From Candidatus Krumholzibacteriota bacterium (GTDB lineage: Bacteria; Krumholzibacteriota; Krumholzibacteriia; Krumholzibacteriales; Krumholzibacteriaceae): DNA of 64,000 bases. Under the pieces are notes generated by a model. The model did no database searches. It was not told where the DNA came from and worked only from the letters and a program-made list of their open reading frames with translations. Below are positions 52,870 to 61,100 of the stretch, piece after piece (the stretch's first letter is position 1; each line of letters starts with the position of its first letter). Made by a program: the position numbers and the translations under genes. The DNA lies in the NCBI GenBank assembly GCA_016932415.1, contig JAFGCX010000007.1, positions 62,001 through 126,000 of the forward strand, given 5' to 3'.

Positions 52870-53859
52870 ATGAAAACGCGATATATCGCCGGAAGTCTAT
52901 ATTCTATTCCAGCCATAGCGGTTATGCTCTTTTCATTGATAATATTTCCAGGTTGCGGCGATGAGAACCTCACCGGAGGCAGCGGGACCGGCGACGATCC
53001 CGCCGGGTCGCTTGTCTCTTCAGGATCGTGCAAATCGTTTGATGCAACCATGACATTCGATGATCCCTCTCCATCGAACGAATGTTTCACATACAGTTAC
53101 AGCACCGGCGGAGAGCTTTCGATAACCCACATCAACGCCGGGCTCAACTGCTGCCCCGGAACGATAACCTCTGAAATAACCATTGATGAAAGAACGATAA
53201 CGATAAATGAACATGAAGGGGCCGACGCGACCTGGTGCCACTGCCTGTGCCTCTATGATATTGGATACCTCTTCACCGATATTGATCCCGGCATCTGGAC
53301 GATAATCTTCAAGGGCCCCTGTACCGGTGATGACCCCGACCTTCAGGAAGAGATCAGGCTCGGGGCCGCCAACGAGAGCCCGATATGCATCGAGAGAAAC
53401 TTCTACCCGTGGGACGAAGATTATACGCCTTTCCCTGCCGGTGAACTCCTGCGGTATGATGGATGCAAGTACACGGACGCCGCATCTGATCCTTTCGATA
53501 ATTCGTCGGGAGAGACATGCGCCGAGTATGAATACGACGGAAAAACCCTTTTCATCGACCATATCGATGCGGTCTTCAATTGTTGCCAGTACGACATCAC
53601 CGCGGATATCACCATCGATGATAACGTTATAACGATAACTGAAAGTGAATATCCGCCGGGCGGCCTCTGCGACTGTATATGCCTCTTCGACCTTTCCTGC
53701 ATCGTTCGAAACCTGCCGCCGGGGATATATACGATACGTTTCGTCGAACCATACCTGTCCGGCGATGATCCCGAGCTCGAGTTCATCGCCGATCTTTCGT
53801 CACCCTGCTCAGGCAGGGAATGCGCGCCAAGAAGCCATTATCCATGGGGAGGCGACTGA
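52870..53859 (+). CDS. Cysteine-rich lipoprotein with two repeated domains
   Basis: 329 residues from ATG 52870 (two further ATG codons lie directly before it). The lipoprotein signal ends in FPGCGD. Two tandem domains of about 130 residues follow the same order: a Cys, a TYSYSTGGELSITHINAGLNCC / EYDGKTLFIDHIDAVFNCC strand pair, an ITIDE/ITIDD strand, and CHCLCLYD / CDCICLFD, each ending in a GIWTIIF / GIYTIRF strand and then FYPWDE / HYPWGG. The paired Cys suggest disulfides or metal binding. I recognise no named family. Confidence 0.7.
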   Translation: MKTRYIAGSLYSIPAIAVMLFSLIIFPGCGDENLTGGSGTGDDPAGSLVSSGSCKSFDATMTFDDPSPSNECFTYSYSTGGELSITHINAGLNCCPGTITSEITIDERTITINEHEGADATWCHCLCLYDIGYLFTDIDPGIWTIIFKGPCTGDDPDLQEEIRLGAANESPICIERNFYPWDEDYTPFPAGELLRYDGCKYTDAASDPFDNSSGETCAEYEYDGKTLFIDHIDAVFNCCQYDITADITIDDNVITITESEYPPGGLCDCICLFDLSCIVRNLPPGIYTIRFVEPYLSGDDPELEFIADLSSPCSGRECAPRSHYPWGGD

Positions 53860-54040
53860 CAGATCTTCCTGCCGCCCTTTCCCTCTTTTCACCCGAAATA
53901 GACGTAAAACGATATTTCGCGCCGGGATAAAAATATTTTGAAACTATTTTCCCACCGGGCAGTATTACTAACTACAAACATCCAGGATACCCACCATTAA
54001 ATCATTGTCCTGGTTCCCCAAACCCTGAAAGGATCCTTAA

Positions 54041-57000
54041 ATGGGTAAAAGAGGAATGCTGGCTCTGCTCACAGCCGTTCTTCTTCTGGCGGGCAGTGTC
54101 AATGCCGCTGAGGAGAGCCGTCTTTTGCGTTACCCCGACATTTACGGGGACAATATCGTCTTCTCCTACGGAGGAGATCTCTGGCTGGTTTCATCATCTG
54201 GCGGCGTCGCCTCGCGCCTGACGACCCATATAGGCGGAGAAGCGTTCGCCAAGTTCTCGCCCGACGGCAAGACGATAGCCTTTTCTGCCGCGTATGACGG
54301 GAATTTCGACGTTTATACGATCCCGGTGATCGGCGGAGTGCCTAAAAGGCTGACGTACCATCCGAAAGCCGATATCACCCTCGACTGGCATCCTTCGGGG
54401 AAAAAGATCCTTTTCAGAAGCAACAAGGAAGCCAAAACAAACCCCGGTCCGCGTTACGACAGGCTATATACGATCGACGCGGAAGGCGGGTACCCTGAAG
54501 CTCTGCCTCTCTTCGAGGGCGAGCTCACCTCATATTCTCCCGACGGAAAGAAGATAGCGTATAACAGGATGGCAAGGGAGTTCCGCACCTGGAAACGATA
54601 CCGGGGCGGGATGAACCAGAACGTCTGGATATACGACCTGGAGAACAACAAGGCTGAACAGGTCACCGATTATGAAGGTACCGATGCCTTCCCGATGTGG
54701 TACGGAGACAAGATATACTTTATCTCCGACCGCGACTACACGATGAATATCTTCTGCTACGATACAGGCACGAAAGAAACAAGGAAAATCACCGACCACA
54801 AGGAATACGACGTAAAGTGGCCGAGCCTCGGCAACGGTAAAATAGTATATGAAAACGCCGGATACCTTTACGTTCTCGACCTTGGTACGGAAAAAACGAA
54901 AAAACTCGATATCATCGCCCGCTCCGAACATAACCTTAAAAGGCCCGCCTACACCAGCGCCGGCGACATGATACGTTACTTCAACGTATCGGCTTCCGGT
55001 AAGCGTGCCATATTCGGCGCGAGGGGCGACGTATTCACTGTGCCCGCGGAAAAAGGAGAGGTGCGCAACCTGACAGAGACTCCAGGGATTCGCGAACGCA
55101 GCCCCGCTTTTTCTCCGGATGGAAATTGGGTTGCATACCTCTCCGACAGGACGGGTGAATACGAATTATACTTGAGGAAGCCTGACGGCTCGGGCGAAGA
55201 GGAGAAGATCAGCAAGGGGATGGGCGAATTTCCTTTCGAACTGAACTGGTCTCCCGACAGCAAGAAGGTCTCGTGGTATGACCAGACCGGGCACCTCTAT
55301 TTTATTGACATCGATTCGAAGAAAACGGTCAAGGTCGACCGGAACGAATGGTGGGACCTCGGGGACTACCACTGGTCGTCCGACAGTAAATGGATCGCCT
55401 ATTCGAAGGGAGCCGATAACGGATTCAGCTCTCTTTACCTCTACGACGTCGAAAAGGGCGAATCCCACAAGGTGACAAGCGATCTCTACAACGATTACTC
55501 GCCCGTCTTCGATCCCGACGGCAAGTATCTCTATTTCCTCACCGACAGGACGATCAATATCAAGTTCCATTCGTTCGAACTCGATTTCGATTTCGTCACG
55601 CCGACGAATATCTGCGTCCTCACGCTCGCCGCCGACACGCCCTCGATCCTCGCTCCCGAGAGCGATGAGGTGGAGATAAAAAAAGACGAGAAGAAAGACG
55701 AAGATAACGGCGACAAGAAAGATGAAAAGAAGGATAAGGACGATAAGAAGGATGAAGAAAAGAAAGAGGACGAGGGGATCAAGATCGATCTCGACGGCCT
55801 TGGCGGCCGCATCGTTTCGCTGCCGATAGGATCAGGCAACTACCAGGGTCTCGAAGCGGTTTCCGGAAAGATCATCTACGGCGAGCTTCCGATGAACGCC
55901 GGCGTCATATCCTTCGATGCCAACGGACCTGTCACTGGTGAACTGAAATATTTCGATATCAAGGAACGCGAATCGAAGACGATCATCAGCGGAATAACCG
56001 ATTACGCCCTCTCATCAAACGGTTCGAAGATAATCTACGGCATGATGGGGACCTACGGGATCATCGACGTCGCAGCTGGCAAGAAGGTCGGCGACGGCAG
56101 CATCAGCACCAACCTCATGATGAAGACCGATCCCGCCGCGGAATGGAACCAGATATTCCATGAAGCATGGAGGCTCGAGAGAGACTTCTTCTACGTCGAC
56201 AATATGCACGGGGTCGACTGGGACAAGATCAAAAAACGCTACGAAGTCTTCCTCCCCTATCTCACAAGCAGGGGTGATCTTACGTACGTCATAGGTGAGA
56301 TGCAGGCCGAGCTGAACGTAGGGCACGCCTATGTCTACGGCGGCGCTCCGACGGGCCCGAGGGCTCCGTTTGTCGGAGGAGGGTATCTCGGTTGCGATTT
56401 CAAAGTCGACTCAAAAAGCGGCCGCTACCAGATCGCGAAGATATACGACGGCAGGAACTGGGACAGTAATTTCATATCCCCCCTCTCCCTTCCAGGCATC
56501 GGCGTGAAGGAAGGGGATTATCTCCTTTCCGTAAACGGCCATGATCTGGCATATCCGGAAAATCCTCACGCGTTGCTTGAGAACACGGCGGGGCACCAGA
56601 TCAAGATCAGCGTCTCGGATGATCCTTCAGGGAAGGATCCGAGAGAGATCATCATCGAACCCGGTACAAACGACACCAACGCACGCTACGCCGAATGGGT
56701 GGAGAGCAACCGCAAGAAGGTGTTGGAAGCGAGTGGCGGGAAAATAGGTTATATCCATGTACCGAATACGGCGGTGCAGGGACTGATGGAGTTCGGCAAG
56801 TATTTCTATCCGCAGACCGACATGGAAGGAATAATCGTCGACGTACGCTATAACAGCGGCGGATGGCTGCCGAATTTCTTCATCGACAAACTCGGCACGA
56901 AGCTGACGAACCTTTTCAAGCGCCGCCACTACAAACCGGGAAAGACGCCCGGGACCGCCGTCAAGGGGCATCTCGCCTGCCTTATCAACGGATACGCAGG

Positions 57001-57340
57001 CTCTGGCGGAGACGCATTCCCGTACTATTTCAAGCAGGCCGGTCTCGGACCCCTTATCGGAATGACCACCTGGGGCGGCCTGGTCGGATATAACAGGAAT
57101 ATCCCCCTGGTCGACGGCGGAACGCTTACGACCCCCTCGATCGGATTCGTGAACCTCGAAGGCAAGTATGACGTCGAAAGGATAGGGGTCAAGCCTGACA
57201 TCAAGGTCGACAACAGGCCCGATCTCGTAGTAGACGGCCATGACCCGCAGCTTGAAAAAGCCGTGGAATACCTCATGGAAAAGATAAAGAACGATCCTCC
57301 GCGGCTTCCGAAAGTCGAGAAGGATCCGGACAGAAGTTAG
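54041..57340 (+). CDS. Tricorn-protease homologue (S41 family), exported
   Basis: 1099 residues with a signal peptide (about 1-22). Two beta-propeller regions with SPDGKTIAFS-type blades (about 30-300 and 300-545) lead to an acidic/basic low-complexity linker (Asp, Glu and Lys, about 546-585). C-terminal parts: a tricorn core with LNVGHAYVYGG (His of the catalytic site), a PDZ domain (about 790-880), and NGYAGSGGDAFPYYFK holding the nucleophile Ser, followed by TWGGLVGY and RIGVKPDIKVDN. In Thermoplasma tricorn the residue before His is Ser and the one after the nucleophile is Asp; here both are Gly. It is likely a periplasmic peptidase processing oligopeptides. Confidence 0.9.
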   Translation: MGKRGMLALLTAVLLLAGSVNAAEESRLLRYPDIYGDNIVFSYGGDLWLVSSSGGVASRLTTHIGGEAFAKFSPDGKTIAFSAAYDGNFDVYTIPVIGGVPKRLTYHPKADITLDWHPSGKKILFRSNKEAKTNPGPRYDRLYTIDAEGGYPEALPLFEGELTSYSPDGKKIAYNRMAREFRTWKRYRGGMNQNVWIYDLENNKAEQVTDYEGTDAFPMWYGDKIYFISDRDYTMNIFCYDTGTKETRKITDHKEYDVKWPSLGNGKIVYENAGYLYVLDLGTEKTKKLDIIARSEHNLKRPAYTSAGDMIRYFNVSASGKRAIFGARGDVFTVPAEKGEVRNLTETPGIRERSPAFSPDGNWVAYLSDRTGEYELYLRKPDGSGEEEKISKGMGEFPFELNWSPDSKKVSWYDQTGHLYFIDIDSKKTVKVDRNEWWDLGDYHWSSDSKWIAYSKGADNGFSSLYLYDVEKGESHKVTSDLYNDYSPVFDPDGKYLYFLTDRTINIKFHSFELDFDFVTPTNICVLTLAADTPSILAPESDEVEIKKDEKKDEDNGDKKDEKKDKDDKKDEEKKEDEGIKIDLDGLGGRIVSLPIGSGNYQGLEAVSGKIIYGELPMNAGVISFDANGPVTGELKYFDIKERESKTIISGITDYALSSNGSKIIYGMMGTYGIIDVAAGKKVGDGSISTNLMMKTDPAAEWNQIFHEAWRLERDFFYVDNMHGVDWDKIKKRYEVFLPYLTSRGDLTYVIGEMQAELNVGHAYVYGGAPTGPRAPFVGGGYLGCDFKVDSKSGRYQIAKIYDGRNWDSNFISPLSLPGIGVKEGDYLLSVNGHDLAYPENPHALLENTAGHQIKISVSDDPSGKDPREIIIEPGTNDTNARYAEWVESNRKKVLEASGGKIGYIHVPNTAVQGLMEFGKYFYPQTDMEGIIVDVRYNSGGWLPNFFIDKLGTKLTNLFKRRHYKPGKTPGTAVKGHLACLINGYAGSGGDAFPYYFKQAGLGPLIGMTTWGGLVGYNRNIPLVDGGTLTTPSIGFVNLEGKYDVERIGVKPDIKVDNRPDLVVDGHDPQLEKAVEYLMEKIKNDPPRLPKVEKDPDRS

Positions 57341-57402
57341 GCAGCAGGATCAATTCGCTGTCACCGGGATCCGGAGTGAGCAGCAACGGATTTCGCGACG
57401 AA

Positions 57403-57434
57403 AAGGCCCCTCCTCATCGAGGGGCCTTTTTTTA
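57403..57434 (+). terminator. Intrinsic terminator after the tricorn gene
   Basis: AAGGCCCCTC (57403-57412) and GAGGGGCCTT (57419-57428) form a perfect 10 bp stem with a 6-base loop, followed by a T-run. It is 63 bp past the stop codon. Confidence 0.9.
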
Positions 57435-57467
57435 TGGATCGGGGGCATGCCATCATGAACTTTAGGC

Positions 57468-57666
57468 TCAATTGTAACCTAAAGGGGCTCTAGTGAACCA
57501 GGGGAAGCCCAACCTGACCCTCTTGCGCGTCGATCTCGTCCGCGGCACCCATTCGGAGGGAGGTTTGTCAATTACGTTTTTCTTAGGCTTTATGAAATCC
57601 TCCCTCGCCATTCTGATGTATGAATAGGGGCTGTCATGCCTGACCAGCTCCGGCGCCCTTCTCGAC
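57468..57666 (-). pseudogene. Relic open frame at the edge of the island
   Basis: The minus strand is open for about 65 codons between a TAG and a TGA. It reads as plausible protein (HDSPYSYIRMAREDFI, then KPPSEWVPRTRSTRKRVRL), but it has no start codon near its beginning and no ribosome site. I recognise no family. It may be the tail of a broken gene brought in with the transposase remnant next to it. Confidence 0.3.
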
Positions 57667-57669
57667 TAG

Positions 57670-57900
57670 CCTTTTCGTACCGATCAACAGCGGCTACCGA
57701 AATTTACAGAAAGAATCAATGAAGAGATAAAGAGGAGGACAAGAGTCGCCAGGTTGTTCCCAAACGAAGAATCGCTTCTCAGACTTGTTAGTGCTGTGTT
57801 ATCTGAGATCAGCGAAGAATGGGAGACTGGAAAACGATACCTCAACATGAATGCTGAGTGGCCGGTCGATAAGTCAATTTACGGAAAAGATGTTGATTGA
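57670..57900 (+). pseudogene. IS256/mutator-type transposase, C-terminal remnant
   Basis: An open frame bounded upstream by TAG reads TERINEEIKRRTRVARLFPN, then LLRLVSAVLSEISEEWETG and KRYLNMN before TGA. These are the conserved last 60 residues of IS256-family (mutator) transposases. The N-terminal 300 or so residues, including the catalytic DDE residues, are absent, and I see no inverted repeats, so this is a dead fragment rather than a mobile element. Confidence 0.8.
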
Positions 57901-57935
57901 TCCGCCCAGTAAGTGGAAAGAACGTAGTATTCAAT

Positions 57936-57965
57936 TTGACATTAATTAATTATTTCACGTATTAT
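57936..57965 (+). promoter_or_regulatory. Sigma-70-type promoter of the ankyrin gene
   Basis: TTGACA (57936-57941) and TATTAT (57960-57965) are 18 bp apart in an AT-rich stretch, about 40 bp before the start codon of the ankyrin lipoprotein gene. Confidence 0.65.
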
Positions 57966-58008
57966 TTTCGACAATTATAGAAACGCTCTGTTTATGAAAG
58001 GCTTATAT

Positions 58009-59370
58009 ATGAGAAAGTTATTTTGGCCTGTTGTTTTATTAACGGCATTTATGGCATGTTCTACATCTTCGTTTAAAATTCCCATAATCGATGCAGCCAG
58101 AAATGGAGAAAACGAAAAAATATCCAGGTTGTTGGTAGAAGGTACCGATATAAATACAAAATGGGGTAATGAAACAGCTCTTACTGCCGCTGCTGACAGC
58201 AATAGGCTTGATTTGGCAAAATATTTACTTGAGAGAGGTGCCGATCCGAACATAGGCAATCCTCTGGAAATCGCAATCAGGAATCGCAACTATGAAATGG
58301 TCGAACTTCTCTTTCATTTTAAAGTAAACCCGAACATATTGCGTGATCAAAAAATCAGAATGCAAGCAGGGGGATTTAACAGAGTATATTGCACAGATTT
58401 ATTTACCGCTCTTTATGTCGAAGATAGCAGGATCATAGAATTTCTTCTGAAGAACGGTGCTGACCCCAATGTTGATGCAAGACTTAATTCCTTACTAGTT
58501 AACTCGTATCTTGAATATGTTTTGCATAATAAAAGCCTAAATACACTTGAGACAATGTTGAAGTACCAGAGCAATATTGATAAATCTGATCCAAGCAGGT
58601 TATTAGCGATAGTGTTTTCAAGAAAGTCAAAAGATGGCACTGTGTTTCATCCTGATTGGATGGAGCGATTGAAACTCCTCCTGGATTTTGGTCTCGATCC
58701 TGATTGCCGTATTGGATCAGGAGAATATGCTATATATGAACCGTATGGTTATAAACAAACGGAAATTGAGCGGAACAATCGTGTAACTCTTTATGATAAA
58801 AGCTGTAACACTCCCTTGATCCATGCCTTGAACAATAACTACATAGAAGCGATCAGGCTTCTATTAAATTATGGTGCCAACCCGTTTATTGGTTTCTATG
58901 AAGTCACAGGGAGTTGTAATGCGGAGGACCTGTTTTTTTTGGATCCCCAAAACGAAGATATAGTTATGTTACCAGGATATCATGATAAAACCAGATCCAG
59001 CATTATTGACCGTATAATGGAAAATGGTGGGATAGATGCATCCTTCGAACCATTGAACGCCTGTATTATTGCTAAATCAAAATTCGATGAATACCCTGAA
59101 TTGCGGGATTTATTTCCTAAAGACGAAAGGAAATATTTTAAAGGCACTTTCAGACTGACAGTCGACCCGATCATATACAGAGTGCCCCCCTCCGTAACAT
59201 CATATGTCTGGTCTTTTAACAACCCCTGGACGTCCCGAATGCCTGAAATAATGGAGGGAGATGCCAAATTCAGATTTAAAATAAGTTCTTGTGATGACGC
59301 AGTTTTGAGTGACCTGTTTAGATATAACGATCTCGATTCTATGATGCTTCAATCAATGCCTTGCAGATGA
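58009..59370 (+). CDS. Ankyrin-repeat lipoprotein, probably acquired
   Basis: 453 residues from ATG 58009 (GAAAGG upstream; an in-frame ATG at 57994 is less well placed). Lipoprotein signal ending LTAFMAC. Ankyrin repeats are spread through the protein, for example TALTAAADSNRLDLAKYLLERGADPNIG, split in the middle of that unit, and later NNYIEAIRLLLNYGANPF; the region between is more divergent. Ankyrin repeats mediate protein binding. The gene is clearly richer in A and T (for example AAT, ATA and TTA codons) than its neighbours and follows a transposase remnant, which suggests horizontal transfer. Confidence 0.82.
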   Translation: MRKLFWPVVLLTAFMACSTSSFKIPIIDAARNGENEKISRLLVEGTDINTKWGNETALTAAADSNRLDLAKYLLERGADPNIGNPLEIAIRNRNYEMVELLFHFKVNPNILRDQKIRMQAGGFNRVYCTDLFTALYVEDSRIIEFLLKNGADPNVDARLNSLLVNSYLEYVLHNKSLNTLETMLKYQSNIDKSDPSRLLAIVFSRKSKDGTVFHPDWMERLKLLLDFGLDPDCRIGSGEYAIYEPYGYKQTEIERNNRVTLYDKSCNTPLIHALNNNYIEAIRLLLNYGANPFIGFYEVTGSCNAEDLFFLDPQNEDIVMLPGYHDKTRSSIIDRIMENGGIDASFEPLNACIIAKSKFDEYPELRDLFPKDERKYFKGTFRLTVDPIIYRVPPSVTSYVWSFNNPWTSRMPEIMEGDAKFRFKISSCDDAVLSDLFRYNDLDSMMLQSMPCR

Positions 59371-59496
59371 CAAGGCGGGCTGTACAGTGACGGTCTTCGC
59401 ATGACACCCGCCTGAAAGCAAACTGTCATCTCCAAAATCTCTCCCTGGCAGTGTGTTTTTATTGTCTGATATCCCCCGCCACTGCTCCTGCCTGCG

Positions 59497-60936
59497 TCAC
59501 TCCCCCCATATCTTCTCTATATGTCCGGCGGGGAAAGAGGATCTTTTAACGAGGCTCACAACCAGTATGACGATGAAGCTTACCGTCGTCCCCGCGATGA
59601 ATCCATGTATCCCGAAAGGCTTGCCGAGCCATGTCCATATAATGGCGGTCGCCGAACCGGCGATCATCGAGGCGAAGGCTCCCGCTGCGCTCGCCCCTTT
59701 CCAGTAGAGCCCGAAAAGCAGCGGCCATAGATTCGTAGAGGCGATAACCGCCCACGAAAACCCCGTCAGCACGAGGATCAGCGCCGGCGGTTTAAGAGCG
59801 ATCAGAAGAGCGATGATCCCCACAGAGGCGCTTACGATCCTGTTCGCCCTGATCTCGCCCGGCCCGGTCAGCTGTCTTCCCAGCCCGTGCCTGTAGACAT
59901 CCCTTACTAGGGAGCTGGATATGATTATAAGGACTCCGGCGAAGGTCGACATGCCGGCAGCTACCACACCGGCAAGCAGGATCGCCGCTCCCCAGGGAGA
60001 AAGAACGAGTTTCGACAGTTCAGGGATCGCGAGATCGGGATTTTTAAGAGCGGGTATAAGGATCCTCGCGAAAGCGCCGTTGAGATACGGAAGAACGGCG
60101 ACGGCGGCTCCGACAGTGACTATCACCGTTCCGAGCCTGAACGTCTTCTGATCCTTTATCGAGTAGAACCTTATCAGCAGCTGCGGCATCCCCCAGACGC
60201 CGAGGCTCACGACGAGGCAGAAACTGATCAGCCCCGCCCATCCCCATACTCCCGGAGTATTTACGTAGCCGGGGCCGATCTCGGCGAGTCTTCGCATCCC
60301 CGCGCTCAGGCCGCCGACAGCTCCCACCGTTCTGAATGTGAGAAGAAGCAGGCTGAATATCATCACCCATGCCTGGATCAATCCGGTCCAGACGACCGCC
60401 TGGTACCCCCCGAGCGCCACATAGAATATGATGACAAGTCCCGATATCATCACTCCCGCCCAGTATGGCATATCCATCAGGACCTCGAAGGAGTTCGCCA
60501 TCCCCTTGACGACGCTGACGTTATAGATGATCAGAAAAAGAAAGACTATCAGCGCGGAAAAGATCCCCGCCGCGGGCGACTGGTACCTTTTCGCGAAGAA
60601 TCCCGATATCGTGTTTACCCCCATCCTTTCGGTGAAGGCGCGGACCCTCTTTCCCAGGACAATCCAGCAGAGTGTACAACCTACCAGGACGTTTATCGCC
60701 CCGATCCAGATCGTTCCCATGCCGAATTTATATCCGAAGGCTCCTCCTCCGATTATCAGCACCGAACTGAAATATACGGCGATAAAGGAGAGGGCCGTCA
60801 CCCATGGGCCTATCGATCTTCCCCCGAGGATAAAATCATCGGCAGATTTCGTTTTTCTCACGCTCCATATCCCGATCCCCACCAGAACGGCAAGGTAGAG
60901 GACAAGGACGACGATACATGCTGACAAGAGACTCAA
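59497..60936 (-). CDS. Sodium:solute symporter (SSS family)
   Basis: 479 residues starting at a TTG codon with AAAAAGGAG eight bases upstream. About 13 membrane segments. SADDFILGGRSIGPWVTALS is the family's N-terminal signature, with GGYQAVVWTGLIQA in the middle and the later GxxxS-type segments typical of PutP/PanF-like carriers. It imports a small organic solute with sodium. A 40-residue membrane protein gene lies 20 bp upstream, and a porin gene beyond it, all on the same strand. Confidence 0.92.
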   Translation of the reverse strand: MSLLSACIVVLVLYLAVLVGIGIWSVRKTKSADDFILGGRSIGPWVTALSFIAVYFSSVLIIGGGAFGYKFGMGTIWIGAINVLVGCTLCWIVLGKRVRAFTERMGVNTISGFFAKRYQSPAAGIFSALIVFLFLIIYNVSVVKGMANSFEVLMDMPYWAGVMISGLVIIFYVALGGYQAVVWTGLIQAWVMIFSLLLLTFRTVGAVGGLSAGMRRLAEIGPGYVNTPGVWGWAGLISFCLVVSLGVWGMPQLLIRFYSIKDQKTFRLGTVIVTVGAAVAVLPYLNGAFARILIPALKNPDLAIPELSKLVLSPWGAAILLAGVVAAGMSTFAGVLIIISSSLVRDVYRHGLGRQLTGPGEIRANRIVSASVGIIALLIALKPPALILVLTGFSWAVIASTNLWPLLFGLYWKGASAAGAFASMIAGSATAIIWTWLGKPFGIHGFIAGTTVSFIVILVVSLVKRSSFPAGHIEKIWGE

Positions 60937-60956
60937 ATCGTTTTCTCCTTTTTCGT

Positions 60957-61079
60957 TTAACCCTTACCGCCTCTATCTTTCCTTATATCGTTTATCGCCC
61001 AGAGGATCGACGCGGCAATGCTTACGCCGATCACTATGAACGCGGCAAATGTCATCCAGGGCATATCGAACGGACCCAT
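60957..61079 (-). CDS. Small membrane accessory subunit of the symporter
   Basis: 40 residues, too short for many gene finders: one membrane segment (about 9-31, WMTFAAFIVIGVSIAASIL), a short basic C-terminus. A ribosome site, AAAGGCGGGTGAG, is directly upstream of the ATG. Small single-span subunits of this length and layout are known to sit next to SSS-family genes, and the 20 bp spacing supports co-translation. Confidence 0.7.
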   Translation of the reverse strand: MGPFDMPWMTFAAFIVIGVSIAASILWAINDIRKDRGGKG

Positions 61080-61100
61080 AGCTCACCCGCCTTTCAGGCG

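Noticed and set aside
53938-53970. TTGAAA and TATTAC as a promoter of the tricorn gene
   Set aside because: Spacer of 19 bp and two weak hexamers; not reported as a feature.
59371-59415. GGCGGG and CCCGCC arms between the ankyrin and symporter genes as a terminator
   Set aside because: Loop of 27 bases and no T-run on either strand; not convincing.
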